Assembly: GCF_051401765.1 (NCBI RefSeq) | Contig: NW_027480440.1 | Coordinates: 5,704,001-5,768,000, forward strand | Source of the DNA: Calliopsis andreniformis | Lineage: Eukaryota > Arthropoda > Insecta > Hymenoptera > Andrenidae | Reading direction: 5' to 3' | Length of the DNA stretch: 64,000 nt | In this document: in pieces, positions 13,301-26,600 of the stretch | Layout: every line of letters starts with the position of its first letter | Numbering within the stretch: position 1 is the stretch's first letter | The notes under the pieces: generated by a model | Told to the model about the DNA's origin: nothing | Databases searched by the model: none | What the model saw: only the letters and a program-made list of their open reading frames with translations | Position numbers and translations under genes: made by a program

Positions 13301-16300
13301 AATCCTGAATCCTCAATCTTCAGCCCTCAGTCCTCAACAATCAGTTGTCAATCCTCAATCCTCAATAGAATATCACCAATTCACAGATTTCAAAACTCAA
13401 TACTCAATCTGCAATCTTCAGATTTCTATCCACAAACATCAATTCACATCACTCATCCCTCGACACTCAGTCCTTTATGTTCAATCCTCAATCCTCAATT
13501 CTCAATCTTCAATCCTCAATACTGAATCTTCAATCCTCAATACTCAATCCTCAATCCACAATCCTCAATCCTCAATCCTCAATCTTCAATACTCAGTCCC
13601 CAATCCTCAATCTTCAATCCTCAATCCTCAATCCTCAACCCTCGATCCTCGAACATCAATCCTCAGTCCTCAATCCTCAAACCTCAATGTTCAATCCGCA
13701 ATACCCAATCCTCAATCTTCAATTCTCAGTCCTCAATCCTCAAACCTCAATCCTCAATCCTCAACCCTCAATCCTCAGTCCTCGAACCTCAATCCTGAAT
13801 CCTCAATCCTGAATCCTCAACCTTCATCCCTCAGTCCTCATCAATCAATTGTCAATCCTCAATCCTCAATAGAATATCCTCAATTCACAGCTTTCAATAC
13901 TCAATCCCCATTCTTGAATCTTCAAATCTGAATCCACAAACATCAATTCTCATCACTCAACCCTCAACACTCAGACCTCAATCTTCAATCCTCAATCCTC
14001 AATCCGCAATCTTGAATACTCAATACTCAATCATCAATCCTCAATCCTCAGTTCTCAATCCTCAACACTCAATCCTCAATCGTCAATCCTCAATCCCCAA
14101 TAATCAATCTTCAATCCTCTATCCTCAATCCTCAGTCCTCAATCTTCAATCCTCAATCTTCAATACTCAATACTCAATCTTCAATCCTCAATCCTCAATC
14201 CTCAGTCCTCAATCCTCAATTCTCAATCCTCAATCCTCAATCTTCAATCCTCAATACTCAATCTGCAATCTTCAATCCTCAAACCTCAATCCTCAATCCT
14301 CAATCTTCAATCATCAATATTCAACTATCAATCCTCAATCTTCAATCCTCTATCCTCAATCCTCAATCCTGAATGTTCAATCCTCAATACCCAATCCTCA
14401 ATCTTCAATCCTCAATACTCAATCCTCAATCCTCAATCCTCAATCCTCAGTCCTCAATTCGCAATCCTCAATCCTCAGACCTCAAGCATTAATACCCAAC
14501 CCCCAGTCCTCGTCCTCAACCTACAACCCTCAATCCTCAATCCTCAATCTTCAATCATCAATATTCAACCTTCAATCCTCAATCCCCAATCCTCAATCCT
14601 CAATCCTCAATCCTCAATCCTCAAACCTCAATACCCAATCCTCAATCCTCAATCCTCAATCCTCAATACTCAATCCTCAATCCTCAATCCTCAATCCTCA
14701 ATCCTCTGTCCCCAAACCTCAATTCTGAATCCTCAATCCTGAATCCTCAATCTTCAGCCCTCAGTCCTCAACAATCAGTTGTCAATACTCAATCCTCAAT
14801 AGAATATCACCAATTCACAGATTTCAAAACTCAATACTCAATCTGCAATCTTCAGATCTCTATCCACAAACATCAATTCACATCACTCATACCTCGACAC
14901 TCAGTCCTTTATGTTCAATCCTCAATCCTCAATTCTCAATCTTCAATCCTCAATACTGAATCTTCAATCCTCAATACTCAATCCTCAATCCACAATCCTC
15001 AATCCTCTATCCTCAATCTTCAATACTCAGTCCCCAATCCTCAATCTTCAATCCTCAATCCTGAATCCTCATCCCTCGATCCTCGAACCTCAATCCTCAG
15101 TCCTCAATCCTCAAACCTCAATGTTCAATCCGCAATAACCAATCCTCAATCTTCAATTCTCAATCCTCAATCCTCAAACCTCAATCCTCAATCCTCAACC
15201 CTCAATCCCCAGTCCTCGAACCTCAATCCTGAATCCTCAATCCTGTATCCTCAATCTTCATCCCTCAGTCCTCAACAATCAATTGTCAATCCTCAATCCT
15301 CAATAGAATATCCTCAATTCACAGCTTTCAATACTCAATCCCCATTCTTCAATCTTCAAATCTCAATCCACGAACATCAATTCTCATCACTCAACCCTCA
15401 ACACTCAGACCTCAATCTTCAATCCTCAATCCTCAATCCGCAATCTTGAATCCTCAATACTCAATCATCAATCCCCAATTCTCAATTCTCAATCCTCAAC
15501 ACTCAATCCTCAATCGCCAATCCTCAATCCCCAATCCTCAATCTTCAATCCCCTATCCTCAATCCTCAGTCCTCAATCTTCAATCGTCAATCTTCAATAC
15601 TCAATACTCAATCTTCAATCCCCAACCCTCAATGCTCAGTCCTCAATCCTCAATCCTCAATCCTCAATCCTCAATCTTCAATCCTCAATACTCAATCTGC
15701 AATCCTCAATCCTCAATCCTCAATCCTCAATCCTAATTCGTCACTCCTCAATACCCAATCCTCAATCTTCAATCCTCAATCCTCAATCCTCAACTCTCAA
15801 TCCGTAATCCTCAATCCTCAATCCTCAATCTTCAATCCTCAATACTCAATCTTCAATACTCAATCCTCAATCCTCAATCCCCAATCCTCAATCCTCAATC
15901 CTCAATCGTCAATACTCAATTCAAAATCCTCAATCTTCAATCCTCAACCCTCAATCTTCAATCCTCAATCCTCAATCTTCAATCCTCAATACTCAATCTC
16001 CAATCCTCAATCCTCAATACTCAATCCCCAATGCTCAATCCTCAATCGTCAATCCTCAATCCCCAATCCTCTACCTTCAATCCGCAATCCTCAATCCTCA
16101 ATCCTCAATCCTCAATCTTCAATCCTCAATACTCAATCTTCAATCCTCAATCCTCAATCCTCAACGCTCAATCCTCAATCCTCAATCTTCAATCCTCAAT
16201 ACTCAATCTGCAAACCTCAATCCTCAGTCCTCACTCCTCAATCCCCATTCTTCAATCCTCAATACCGAATCCTCAATCTTCAATCCTCAATCCTCAATCC

Positions 16301-17955
16301 TCTATTCTCAATCCTCAATCCTCAATCCTCAATCTTCAATACTCAATCCGCATTCCGCAGTCCTCAGTCCTGAAACCTCAATCCTCAACCCTCAGCCCTC
16401 ATCCTCAATCCTCAATCGACAATCCGCAATCCTCAATCTTCAATACTCAATACTCAATCTTCAATCCTCAATCCTCAGTCCTCAAACCTCGATTCTGTAT
16501 CCTCAACCCTGTGTCCTCAATCTTCAGCCCTCAGTCCTCAACAATCAGTAGTCAATCCTCAATCCTCAATAGAATATCCTCAATTCACAGTTTTCAACAC
16601 TCAATACTCAATCTGCAATCTTCAAACCTCTATCCACAAACATCAATTCTCATCACTCAACCCTCAACACTCAGTCCTCAATGATCAATACTCAATCATC
16701 AATTCTCAATCTTCAATCCTCAATCTTCAATCCTCAATCCTCAATCCTCAGTCCTCAATCCTCAATCCTCAATCCTCAATCCTCAATCCTCAATCCCCAA
16801 TCCTCAATCTTCAATCCTCAATACTCAATCTTCAATCCTCAATCCTCAATCCTCAATCCTCAATCCTCAATCCTCAACCCTCAACCTTCAATCCTCAATC
16901 CTCAATCCTCAATTCTAAATCCTCAATCCTCAATCCTCAGACCTCAAACACCAATACTCAACCCTCAGTCCTCGTCCGCAATCCACAACCTTCAATCCTC
17001 AATCCTCAATCTTCAATCATCAATATTCAATCATCAATCCTCAATCTTCAATCCTCTATCCTCAATCCACAATCCTGAATGTTCAATCCTAAATACCCAA
17101 TCCTAAATCTTCAATCCTCAATACTCAATCCTCAATCCTCAATCCTCAATCCTCAGGCCTCAATTCGCAATCCTCAATCCTCAGACCTCAATCATTAATA
17201 CCCAACCCTCAGTCCTCGTCCTCAACCTACAACCCTCAATCCTCAATCCTCAATCTTCAATCATCAATATTGAACCTTCAATCCTCAATCCCCAATCCTC
17301 AATCCTCAATCCTCAATCCTCAATCCTCAAACCCCAATACCCAATCCTCAATCCTCAATCCGCAATCCTCAATCCTCAATCCTCAATCCTCAATCCTCAA
17401 TCCTCAATCCTCTGTCCCCAAACCTCAATCCTGAATCCTCAATCCTGAATCCTCAATCTTCAGCCCTCAGTCCTCAACAATCAGTTGTCAATCCTCAATC
17501 CTCAATAGAATATCACCAATTCACAGATTTCAAAACTCAATACTCAATCTGCAATCTTCAGATTTCTATCCACAAACATCAATTCACATCACTCATCCCT
17601 CGACACTCAGTCCTTTATGTTCAATCCTCAATCCTCAATTCTCAATCTTCAATCCTCAATACTGAATCTTCAATCCTCAATACTCAATCCTCAATCCACA
17701 ATCCTCAATCCTCAATCCTCAATCTTCAATACTCAGTCCCCAATCCTCAATCTTCAATCCTCAATCCTCAATCCTCAACCCTCGATCCTCGAACCTCAAT
17801 CCTCAGTCCTCAATCCTCAAACCTCAATGTTCAATCCGCAATACCCAATCCTCAATCTTCAATTCTCAGTCCTCAGACCTCAAACCTCAATCCTCAATCC
17901 TCAACCCTCAATCCTCAGTCCTCGAACCTCAATCCTGAATCCTCAATCCTGAATC
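13300..17955 (+). repeat. Second copy of the 2.25-8.0 kb higher-order block
   Basis: Anchors are at 13,379 B, 13,883 A, 14,813 B, 15,317 A, 16,583 C-like and 17,519 B. Correspondence with the first copy is piecewise: offset 11,058 bp (2,954 to 14,012), then 9,981 (4,832 and 5,336), then 10,079 (5,952-7,538), so the copies differ by internal gains and losses of whole segments. 13.38 kb also matches 17.52 kb at 4,140 bp. The last B signature has no A partner 504 bp on, because the block is cut off near 17,955 and different heptads follow. Confidence 0.83.
13320..13473 (+). repeat. Signature repeat, haplotype B (intact example)
   Basis: It has the same 22-heptad frame as haplotype A, with a linked set of differences: TCAGTTG in heptad 4, AATATCA-CCAATTC in heptads 8-9, TTTCAAAAC around heptads 10-11, GCAATCT in heptad 14, TCTATCC in heptad 16 and TCATCCC-TCGACAC near the end. 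B copies lie at anchors 2,321, 3,999, 4,832, 7,440, 10,523, 13,379, 14,813 and 17,519. The related C form (for example 27,079, 34,731, 44,993 and 51,359) shares TCAGTTG, GCAATCT and TCTATCC but keeps A-like ends. Confidence 0.88.
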
Positions 17956-19676
17956 CTCAATCCTGAATCCCCAATCCCCAATCGTCAATCCTCAATCCCC
18001 AATCCTCAATCTTCAATCCTCTATCCTCAATCATCAATCCTCAATCCCCAATCCTCAATCTTCAATCCTCAATCTTCAATCCTCAATCATCAATCCTCAA
18101 TTTTCAATCCTCAATACTCAATCTTCAATCCTCAATCCTCAATCCTCAATCCTCAATCCTCAATCCTCAATCCTCAACCCTCAATCCTCAGTCCTGAAAC
18201 CTCAATCCCGAATCCTCAATCCTGAATCCGCAAACTTCAGTCCTCAGTCCTCAACAATCAATTCTCAATCCTCAATCCTCAATAGAATATCCTCAATTCA
18301 CAGTTTTCAATACTCAATCCCCATTCTTCAATCTTCAAGTATCAATCCACAAACGTCAATTCTCATCACTCAACCCTCAACACTCAGTCCTCAATCTTCA
18401 ATCCTCAATCCTCAATCCGGAATCTTGAATCCTCAATACTCAATCTTCAATCCTCACTCCTCAATTCTCAATCCTCAACACTCAATCCTCAATCGTCAAT
18501 CCTCAATCCTCAATCCCAAATCCTCAATCCTCAATCCTCAATCCTCAATCCTCAAACCTCAATCCTCAGTCCTGAAACCTCAATACCGAATCCTCAATCC
18601 TGAATCCTCAATCTTCAGCACTCAGTCCTCAACAATCAATTGACAATCCTCAATCCTCAATAGAATATCCTCAATTCACAGTTTTCAATACTCAATCCCC
18701 ATTCTTCAGTCTTCAAATCTCAATCCACAAACATCAATTCTCATCACTCAACCCTCAACACTCAGTCCTCAATCTTCAATCCTCAATCCTAAATCCTCAA
18801 TACTCAATCTTCAACCCTCAATTTTCAATACTCAATACTCAATCTTCAATCCTCAATCCTCAATCCTCAATCCTCATTCCTCAATCCTCAATCCTCAACC
18901 ATCAATCCTCAGACCTGAAACCTCGATATCGAATCCTGAATACTGAATCCTCAATCTTCAGCCCTCAGTCCTCAACAATCAATTGTCAATCCTCAATCCT
19001 CAATAGAATATCCTCAATTCACAGTTTTCAATACTCAATCCCCATTCTTCAATCTTCAAATCGCAATCCACAAACATCAATTCTCATCACTCAACCCTCA
19101 ACACTCAGTCCTCTATATTCAATCCTCAATCCTCAATCCTCAATTCGCAATCCTCAATCCTCAGATCACAAGCATTAATACCCAACCCTCAGTCCTCGTC
19201 CTCAATCTACAACCCTCAATCCTCAATCTTCAATCATCAATATTCAACCTTCACTCCTCAGTCCCCAATCCTCAATACTCAATCCTCAATCCTCAATCCT
19301 CAATCCTCAATCCTCAGTCCTCAATCCTAAATCCTCAATCCTCAATCCTCAGTCCCCAAACCTCAATCCTGAATCCTCAACCCTGAATCCTCAATCTTCA
19401 GCCCTCAGTCCTCAACAATCAGCTGTCAATCCTCAATCCTCAATAGAATATCACCAATTCACAGATTTCAATACTCAATACTCATTCTGCAATCTTCAAA
19501 TCTCTATCCACCAACATCAATTCTCACCACTCATCCCTCAACACTCAGTCCTTTATGTTCAATCCTCAATCCTTAATTCTCAATCTTCACTCCTCAATAC
19601 TGAATCTTCAATCCACAATCCTCAATCCTCAATCCTCAATCCTCAATCCTCAATCATCAATCTTCAATACTCAGGC
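17956..19676 (+). repeat. Heptad block with three A signatures and one B/C signature
   Basis: Anchors are at 18,296, 18,674 and 19,017 (A) and 19,457 (B/C). The first shares the rare flank TGAATCC, GCAAACT with the copies at 12,273, 28,829 and 46,743. Its dyad is broken (ATTCT instead of ATTGT). A module-2 6-mer near 19,190 accounts for the 440-bp interval to the last signature (63 heptads minus 1). Confidence 0.8.
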
Positions 19677-22626
19677 CCCAATCCTCAATCTTCAATCCTC
19701 AATCCTTAATCCTCAATCCTCGATGCTCGAACCTCAATCCTCAGTCCTCAATCCTCAATCCTCAATGTTCAATCCGCAATACCCAACACTCAATCATCAA
19801 TCCTCACTCCTCAATCCTCAAACCTCAATCCTCAATCCTCAATCCTCAATCCTCAGTCCTCAAACCTCAACCTGAATCCTCAATCCTGAATCCTCAATCT
19901 TCATACCTCAGTCCTCAACAATCAATTGTCAATCCTCAATCCTCAATAGAATATCCTCAATTCACAGCTTTCAATACTCAATCCCCATTCTTCAATCTTC
20001 AAATCTCAATCCACAAACATCAGTTCTCATCACTCAACCCTCAACACTCAGTCCTCAATCTTCAATCCTCAATCCTCAATCCGCAATCTTGAATCCTCAA
20101 TACTCAATCTTCAATCGTCAATCCTTAATTCTCAATCCTCAACACTCAATCCTCAATCGTCAATCCTCGATCCCGAATCCTCAATCTTCAATCCTCTATC
20201 CTCAATCCTCAATCCTGAATCCTCAATCCTCAATCTTCAATACTCAATACTCAATCTTCAATCATCAATCCTCAATCCTCAGTCCTCAATCCTCAATCCT
20301 CAATCCTCAATCCTCAATCTTCAATACTCAATACTCAATCTGCAATCCTCAATCCTCAATCCTCCATCCTCAGTCCTAATTCGTCACTCCTCTATCCCCA
20401 ATCCTCAATCTTCAATCCTCAATTCCCAATCCTCAATCCTCAATCCTCAATCCCCAATCCTCAATCGTCAATACTCAATCCCCAATCCTCAATCTTCAAT
20501 CCTCTATCCTCAATCATCTATCCTCAATCCCCAATCCTCAATCTTCAATCCTCCATCTTCAATCCTCAATCATCAATCCTCAATTTTCAATCCTCAATAC
20601 TCAATCTTCAATCCTCAATCCTCAATCCTCAATCCTCAATCCTCAATCCTCAATCCTCAACCCTCAATCCTCAGTCCAGAAACATCAATACCGAATCCTC
20701 AATCCTGAATCCTCAATCTTCAGCCCTCAGTCCTCAACAATCAATTGTCAATCCTCAATCCTCAATAGAATATCCTCAATTCACAGTTTTCAATACTCAA
20801 TCCCCATTCTTCAATCTTCAAATCTCAATCGCAAGCATCAAATCTCATCACTCAACCCTCAGCACTCAGTCCTCAATCTTCAATCCTCAATCCTAAATCC
20901 TCAATCTTCAATCCTCAATACTCAATCTTCAATCGTCAATCCTTAATTCTCAATCCTCAACACTCAATCCTCAATCGTCAATCCTCAATCCCGAATCCTC
21001 AATCTTCAATCCTCTATCCTCAATCCTCAATCCTGAATCCTCAATCCTCAATCTTCAATACTCAATACTCAATCTTCAATCATCAATCCTCAATCCTCAG
21101 TCCTCAATCCTCAATCCTCAATCCTCAATCCTCAATCTTCAATACTCAATACTCAATCTGCAATCCTCAATCCTCAATCCTCAATCCTCAGTCCTAATTC
21201 GTCACTCCTCAATCCCCAATCCTCAATCTTCAATCCTCAATTCCCAATCCTCAATCCTCAATCCTCAATCCCCAATCCTCAATCGTCAATACTCAATCCC
21301 CAATCCTCAATCTTCAATCCTCTATCCTCAATCATCAATCCTCAATCCCCAATCCTCAATCTTCAATACTCCATCTTCAATCCTCAATCATCAATCCTCA
21401 ATTTTCAATCCTCAATACTCAATCTTCAATCCTCAATCCTCAATCCTCAATCCTCAATCCTCAATCCTCAGTCCTCAAACCTCAACCTGAATCCTCAATC
21501 CTGAATCCTCAATCTTCATACCTCAGTCCTCAACAATCAATTGTCAATCCTCAATCCTCAATAGAATATCCTCAATTCACAGCTTTCAATACTCAATCCC
21601 CATTCTTCAATCTTCAAATCTCAATCCACAAACATCAATTCTCATCACTCAACCCTCAACACTCAGTCCTCAATCTTCAATCCTCAATCCTCAATCCTCA
21701 ATCTTCAATACTCATTACTCAATCTGCAATCCTCAATCCTCAATCCTCAATCCTCAGTCCTAATTCGTCACTCCTCAATCCCCAATCCTCAATCGTCAAT
21801 ACTCAATCCCCAATCCTCAATCTTCAATCCTCTATTCTCAATCATCAATCCTCAATCCCCAATCCTCAATCTTCAATCCTCCATCTTCAATCCTCAATCA
21901 TCAATCCTCAATTTTCAATCCTCAATACTCAATCTTCAATCCTCAATCCTCAATCCTCAATCCTCAATCCTCAATCCTCAATCCTCAACCCTCAATCCTC
22001 AGTCCAGAAACATCAATACCGAATCCTCAATCCTGAATCCTCAATCTTCAGCCCTCAGTCCTCAACAATCAATTGTCAATCCTCAATCCTCAATAGAATA
22101 TCCTCAATTCACAGTTTTCAATACTCAATCCCCATTCTTCAATCTTCAAATCTCAATCGCAAGCATCAAATCTCATCACTCAACCCTCAGCACTCAGTCC
22201 TCAATCTTCAATCCTCAATCCTAAATCCTCAATCTTCAATCCTCAATACTCAATCTTCAATCGTCAATCCTTAATTCTCAATCCTCAACACTCAATCCTC
22301 AATCGTCAATCCTCAATCCCGAATCCTCAATCTTCAATCCTCTATCCTCAATCCTCAATCCTGAATCCTCAATCCTCAATCTTCAATACTCAATACTCAA
22401 TCTTCAATCATCAATCCTCAATCCTCAGTCCTCAATCCTCAATCCTCAATCCTCAATCCTCAATCTTCAATACTCAATACTCAGTCTGCAATCCTCAATC
22501 CTCAATCCTCAATCCTCAGTCCTAATTCGTCACTCCTCAATCCCCAATCCTCAATCTTCAATCCTCAATTCCCAATCCTCAATCCTCAATCCTCAATCCC
22601 CAATCCTCAATCGTCAATACTCAATC
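19677..22626 (+). repeat. 2,950-bp higher-order unit, copy 1
   Basis: It contains signatures at 19,960, 20,779, 21,575 and 22,107 and repeats at +2,950. The length is 422 heptads minus 4 bases. The four missing bases are visible: 6-mer TCAACC near 19,868 and 21,484, and 6-mer CAAGCA inside the signatures near 20,830 and 22,160. The unit is itself composite: the stretch after 20,100 recurs after 20,918 and after 22,246 with small differences. The third marker (TAATTCG) lies near 20,377, 21,195, 21,757 and 22,523. Confidence 0.9.
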
Positions 22627-25576
22627 CCCAATCCTCAATCTTCAATCCTCAATCCTTAATCCTCAATCCTCGATGCTCGAACCTCAATCCTCAGTCCTCA
22701 ATCCTCAATCCTCAATGTTCAATCCGCAATACCCAACACTCAATCATCAATCCTCACTCCTCAATCCTCAAACCTCAATCCTCAATCCTCAATCCTCAAT
22801 CCTCAGTCCTCAAACCTCAACCTGAATCCTCAATCCTGAATCCTCAATCTTCATACCTCAGTCCTCAACAATCAATTGTCAATCCTCAATCCTCAATAGA
22901 ATATCCTCAATTCACAGCTTTCAATACTCAATCCCCATTCTTCAATCTTCAAATCTCAATCCACAAACATCAGTTCTCATCACTCAACCCTCAACACTCA
23001 GTCCTCAATCTTCAATCCTCAATCCTCAATCCGCAATCTTGAATCCTCAATACTCAATCTTCAATCGTCAATCCTTAATTCTCAATCCTCAACACTCAAT
23101 CCTCAATCGTCAATCCTCGATCCCGAATCCTCAATCTTCAATCCTCTATCCTCAATCCTCAATCCTGAATCCTCAATCCTCAATCTTCAATACTCAATAC
23201 TCAATCTTCAATCATCAATCCTCAATCCTCAGTCCTCAATCCTCAATCCTCAATCCTCAATCCTCAATCTTCAATACTCAATACTCAATCTGCAATCCTC
23301 AATCCTCAATCCTCCATCCTCAGTCCTAATTCGTCACTCCTCTATCCCCAATCCTCAATCTTCAATCCTCAATTCCCAATCCTCAATCCTCAATCCTCAA
23401 TCCCCAATCCTCAATCGTCAATACTCAATCCCCAATCCTCAATCTTCAATCCTCTATCCTCAATCATCTATCCTCAATCCCCAATCCTCAATCTTCAATC
23501 CTCCATCTTCAATCCTCAATCATCAATCCTCAATTTTCAATCCTCAATACTCAATCTTCAATCCTCAATCCTCAATCCTCAATCCTCAATCCTCAATCCT
23601 CAATCCTCAACCCTCAATCCTCAGTCCAGAAACATCAATACCGAATCCTCAATCCTGAATCCTCAATCTTCAGCCCTCAGTCCTCAACAATCAATTGTCA
23701 ATCCTCAATCCTCAATAGAATATCCTCAATTCACAGTTTTCAATACTCAATCCCCATTCTTCAATCTTCAAATCTCAATCGCAAGCATCAAATCTCATCA
23801 CTCAACCCTCAGCACTCAGTCCTCAATCTTCAATCCTCAATCCTAAATCCTCAATCTTCAATCCTCAATACTCAATCTTCAATCGTCAATCCTTAATTCT
23901 CAATCCTCAACACTCAATCCTCAATCGTCAATCCTCAATCCCGAATCCTCAATCTTCAATCCTCTATCCTCAATCCTCAATCCTGAATCCTCAATCCTCA
24001 ATCTTCAATACTCAATACTCAATCTTCAATCATCAATCCTCAATCCTCAGTCCTCAATCCTCAATCCTCAATCCTCAATCCTCAATCTTCAATACTCAAT
24101 ACTCAATCTGCAATCCTCAATCCTCAATCCTCAATCCTCAGTCCTAATTCGTCACTCCTCAATCCCCAATCCTCAATCTTCAATCCTCAATTCCCAATCC
24201 TCAATCCTCAATCCTCAATCCCCAATCCTCAATCGTCAATACTCAATCCCCAATCCTCAATCTTCAATCCTCTATCCTCAATCATCAATCCTCAATCCCC
24301 AATCCTCAATCTTCAATACTCCATCTTCAATCCTCAATCATCAATCCTCAATTTTCAATCCTCAATACTCAATCTTCAATCCTCAATCCTCAATCCTCAA
24401 TCCTCAATCCTCAATCCTCAGTCCTCAAACCTCAACCTGAATCCTCAATCCTGAATCCTCAATCTTCATACCTCAGTCCTCAACAATCAATTGTCAATCC
24501 TCAATCCTCAATAGAATATCCTCAATTCACAGCTTTCAATACTCAATCCCCATTCTTCAATCTTCAAATCTCAATCCACAAACATCAATTCTCATCACTC
24601 AACCCTCAACACTCAGTCCTCAATCTTCAATCCTCAATCCTCAATCCTCAATCTTCAATACTCATTACTCAATCTGCAATCCTCAATCCTCAATCCTCAA
24701 TCCTCAGTCCTAATTCGTCACTCCTCAATCCCCAATCCTCAATCGTCAATACTCAATCCCCAATCCTCAATCTTCAATCCTCTATTCTCAATCATCAATC
24801 CTCAATCCCCAATCCTCAATCTTCAATCCTCCATCTTCAATCCTCAATCATCAATCCTCAATTTTCAATCCTCAATACTCAATCTTCAATCCTCAATCCT
24901 CAATCCTCAATCCTCAATCCTCAATCCTCAATCCTCAACCCTCAATCCTCAGTCCAGAAACATCAATACCGAATCCTCAATCCTGAATCCTCAATCTTCA
25001 GCCCTCAGTCCTCAACAATCAATTGTCAATCCTCAATCCTCAATAGAATATCCTCAATTCACAGTTTTCAATACTCAATCCCCATTCTTCAATCTTCAAA
25101 TCTCAATCGCAAGCATCAAATCTCATCACTCAACCCTCAGCACTCAGTCCTCAATCTTCAATCCTCAATCCTAAATCCTCAATCTTCAATCCTCAATACT
25201 CAATCTTCAATCGTCAATCCTTAATTCTCAATCCTCAACACTCAATCCTCAATCGTCAATCCTCAATCCCGAATCCTCAATCTTCAATCCTCTATCCTCA
25301 ATCCTCAATCCTGAATCCTCAATCCTCAATCTTCAATACTCAATACTCAATCTTCAATCATCAATCCTCAATCCTCAGTCCTCAATCCTCAATCCTCAAT
25401 CCTCAATCCTCAATCTTCAATACTCAATACTCAGTCTGCAATCCTCAATCCTCAATCCTCAATCCTCAGTCCTAATTCGTCACTCCTCAATCCCCAATCC
25501 TCAATCTTCAATCCTCAATTCCCAATCCTCAATCCTCAATCCTCAATCCCCAATCCTCAATCGTCAATACTCAATC
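22627..25576 (+). repeat. 2,950-bp higher-order unit, copy 2
   Basis: Signatures lie at 22,910, 23,729, 24,525 and 25,057, each exactly 2,950 bp after its partner. I compared stretches throughout both units, including rare variants (TCGATCC then CGAATCC near 20,168 and 23,118; TCAGTCT near 22,482 and 25,432), and found no difference. Identity runs about 24 bp past the nominal end and then breaks near 25,600. It is either a very recent duplication or an assembly duplication. Confidence 0.9.
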
Positions 25577-26600
25577 CCCAATCCTCAATCTTCAATCCTC
25601 TATCCTCAATCATCAATCCTCAATCCCCAATCCTCAATCTTCAATCCTCCATCTTCAATCGTCAATCATCAATCCTCAATTTTCAATCCTCAATACTCAA
25701 TCTTCAATCCTCAATCCTCAATCCTCAATCCTCAATCCTCAATCCTCAATCCTCAACCCTCAATCCTCAGTCCAGAAACATCAATACCGAATCCTCAATC
25801 CTGAATCCTCAATCTTCAGCCCTCAGTCCTCAACAATCAATTGTCAATCCTCAATCCTCAATAGAATATCCTCAATTCACAGTTTTCAATACTCAATCCC
25901 CATTCTCCTATCTTCAAATCTCAATCCACGAACATCAATTCTCATCACTCAACCCTCAACAGTCAGTCCTCAATCTTCAATACTCAATCCTAGATCCTCA
26001 ATCTTCAATCCTCAATACACAATCTTCAATCCTCAAACCTCAATTCTCAATCCTCAATACTCAATCCTCAATCGTCAATCCTCAATTCCCAATCCTCAAT
26101 CTTCAATCCTCAATCCTCAATCCTCAATCCTCAATCCTCAATCCTCAATCCTCAATCCTCAATCCTCAATCCTCAACCCCAAATCCTCAATCCTCAATCC
26201 TCAATCCTCAACCCTCAATCCTCAGTCCTGAAACCTCAATACCGGACCATCAATCGTGAATCCTCAATCTTCAGCACTCAGTCCTCAACAATCAATTGTC
26301 AATCCTCAATCCTCAATAGAATATCCTCAATTCACAGTTTTCAATACTCAATCCCCATTCTCCTATCTTCAAATCTCAATCCACGAACATCAATTCTCAT
26401 CACTCAACCCTCAACACTCAGTCCTCAATCTTCAATACTCAATCCTAGATCCTCAATCTTCAATCCTCAATACACAATCTTCAATCCTCAATCCTCAATT
26501 CTCAATCCTCAATACTCAATCCTCAATCGTCAATCCTCAATTCCCAATCCTCAATCTTCAATCCTCAATCCTCAATCTTCAATCCTCAATCCTCAATACT
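25577..26600 (+). repeat. Heptad block with a 455-bp-offset tandem duplication
   Basis: Signatures at 25,875 and 26,330 are 455 bp apart (65 heptads). Both carry CCATTCT-CCTATCT in place of CCATTCT-TCAATCT, the ACGAACA heptad, and a downstream TAGATCC unit, so the second is a duplicate of the first. Only a few substitutions separate them. Confidence 0.82.
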
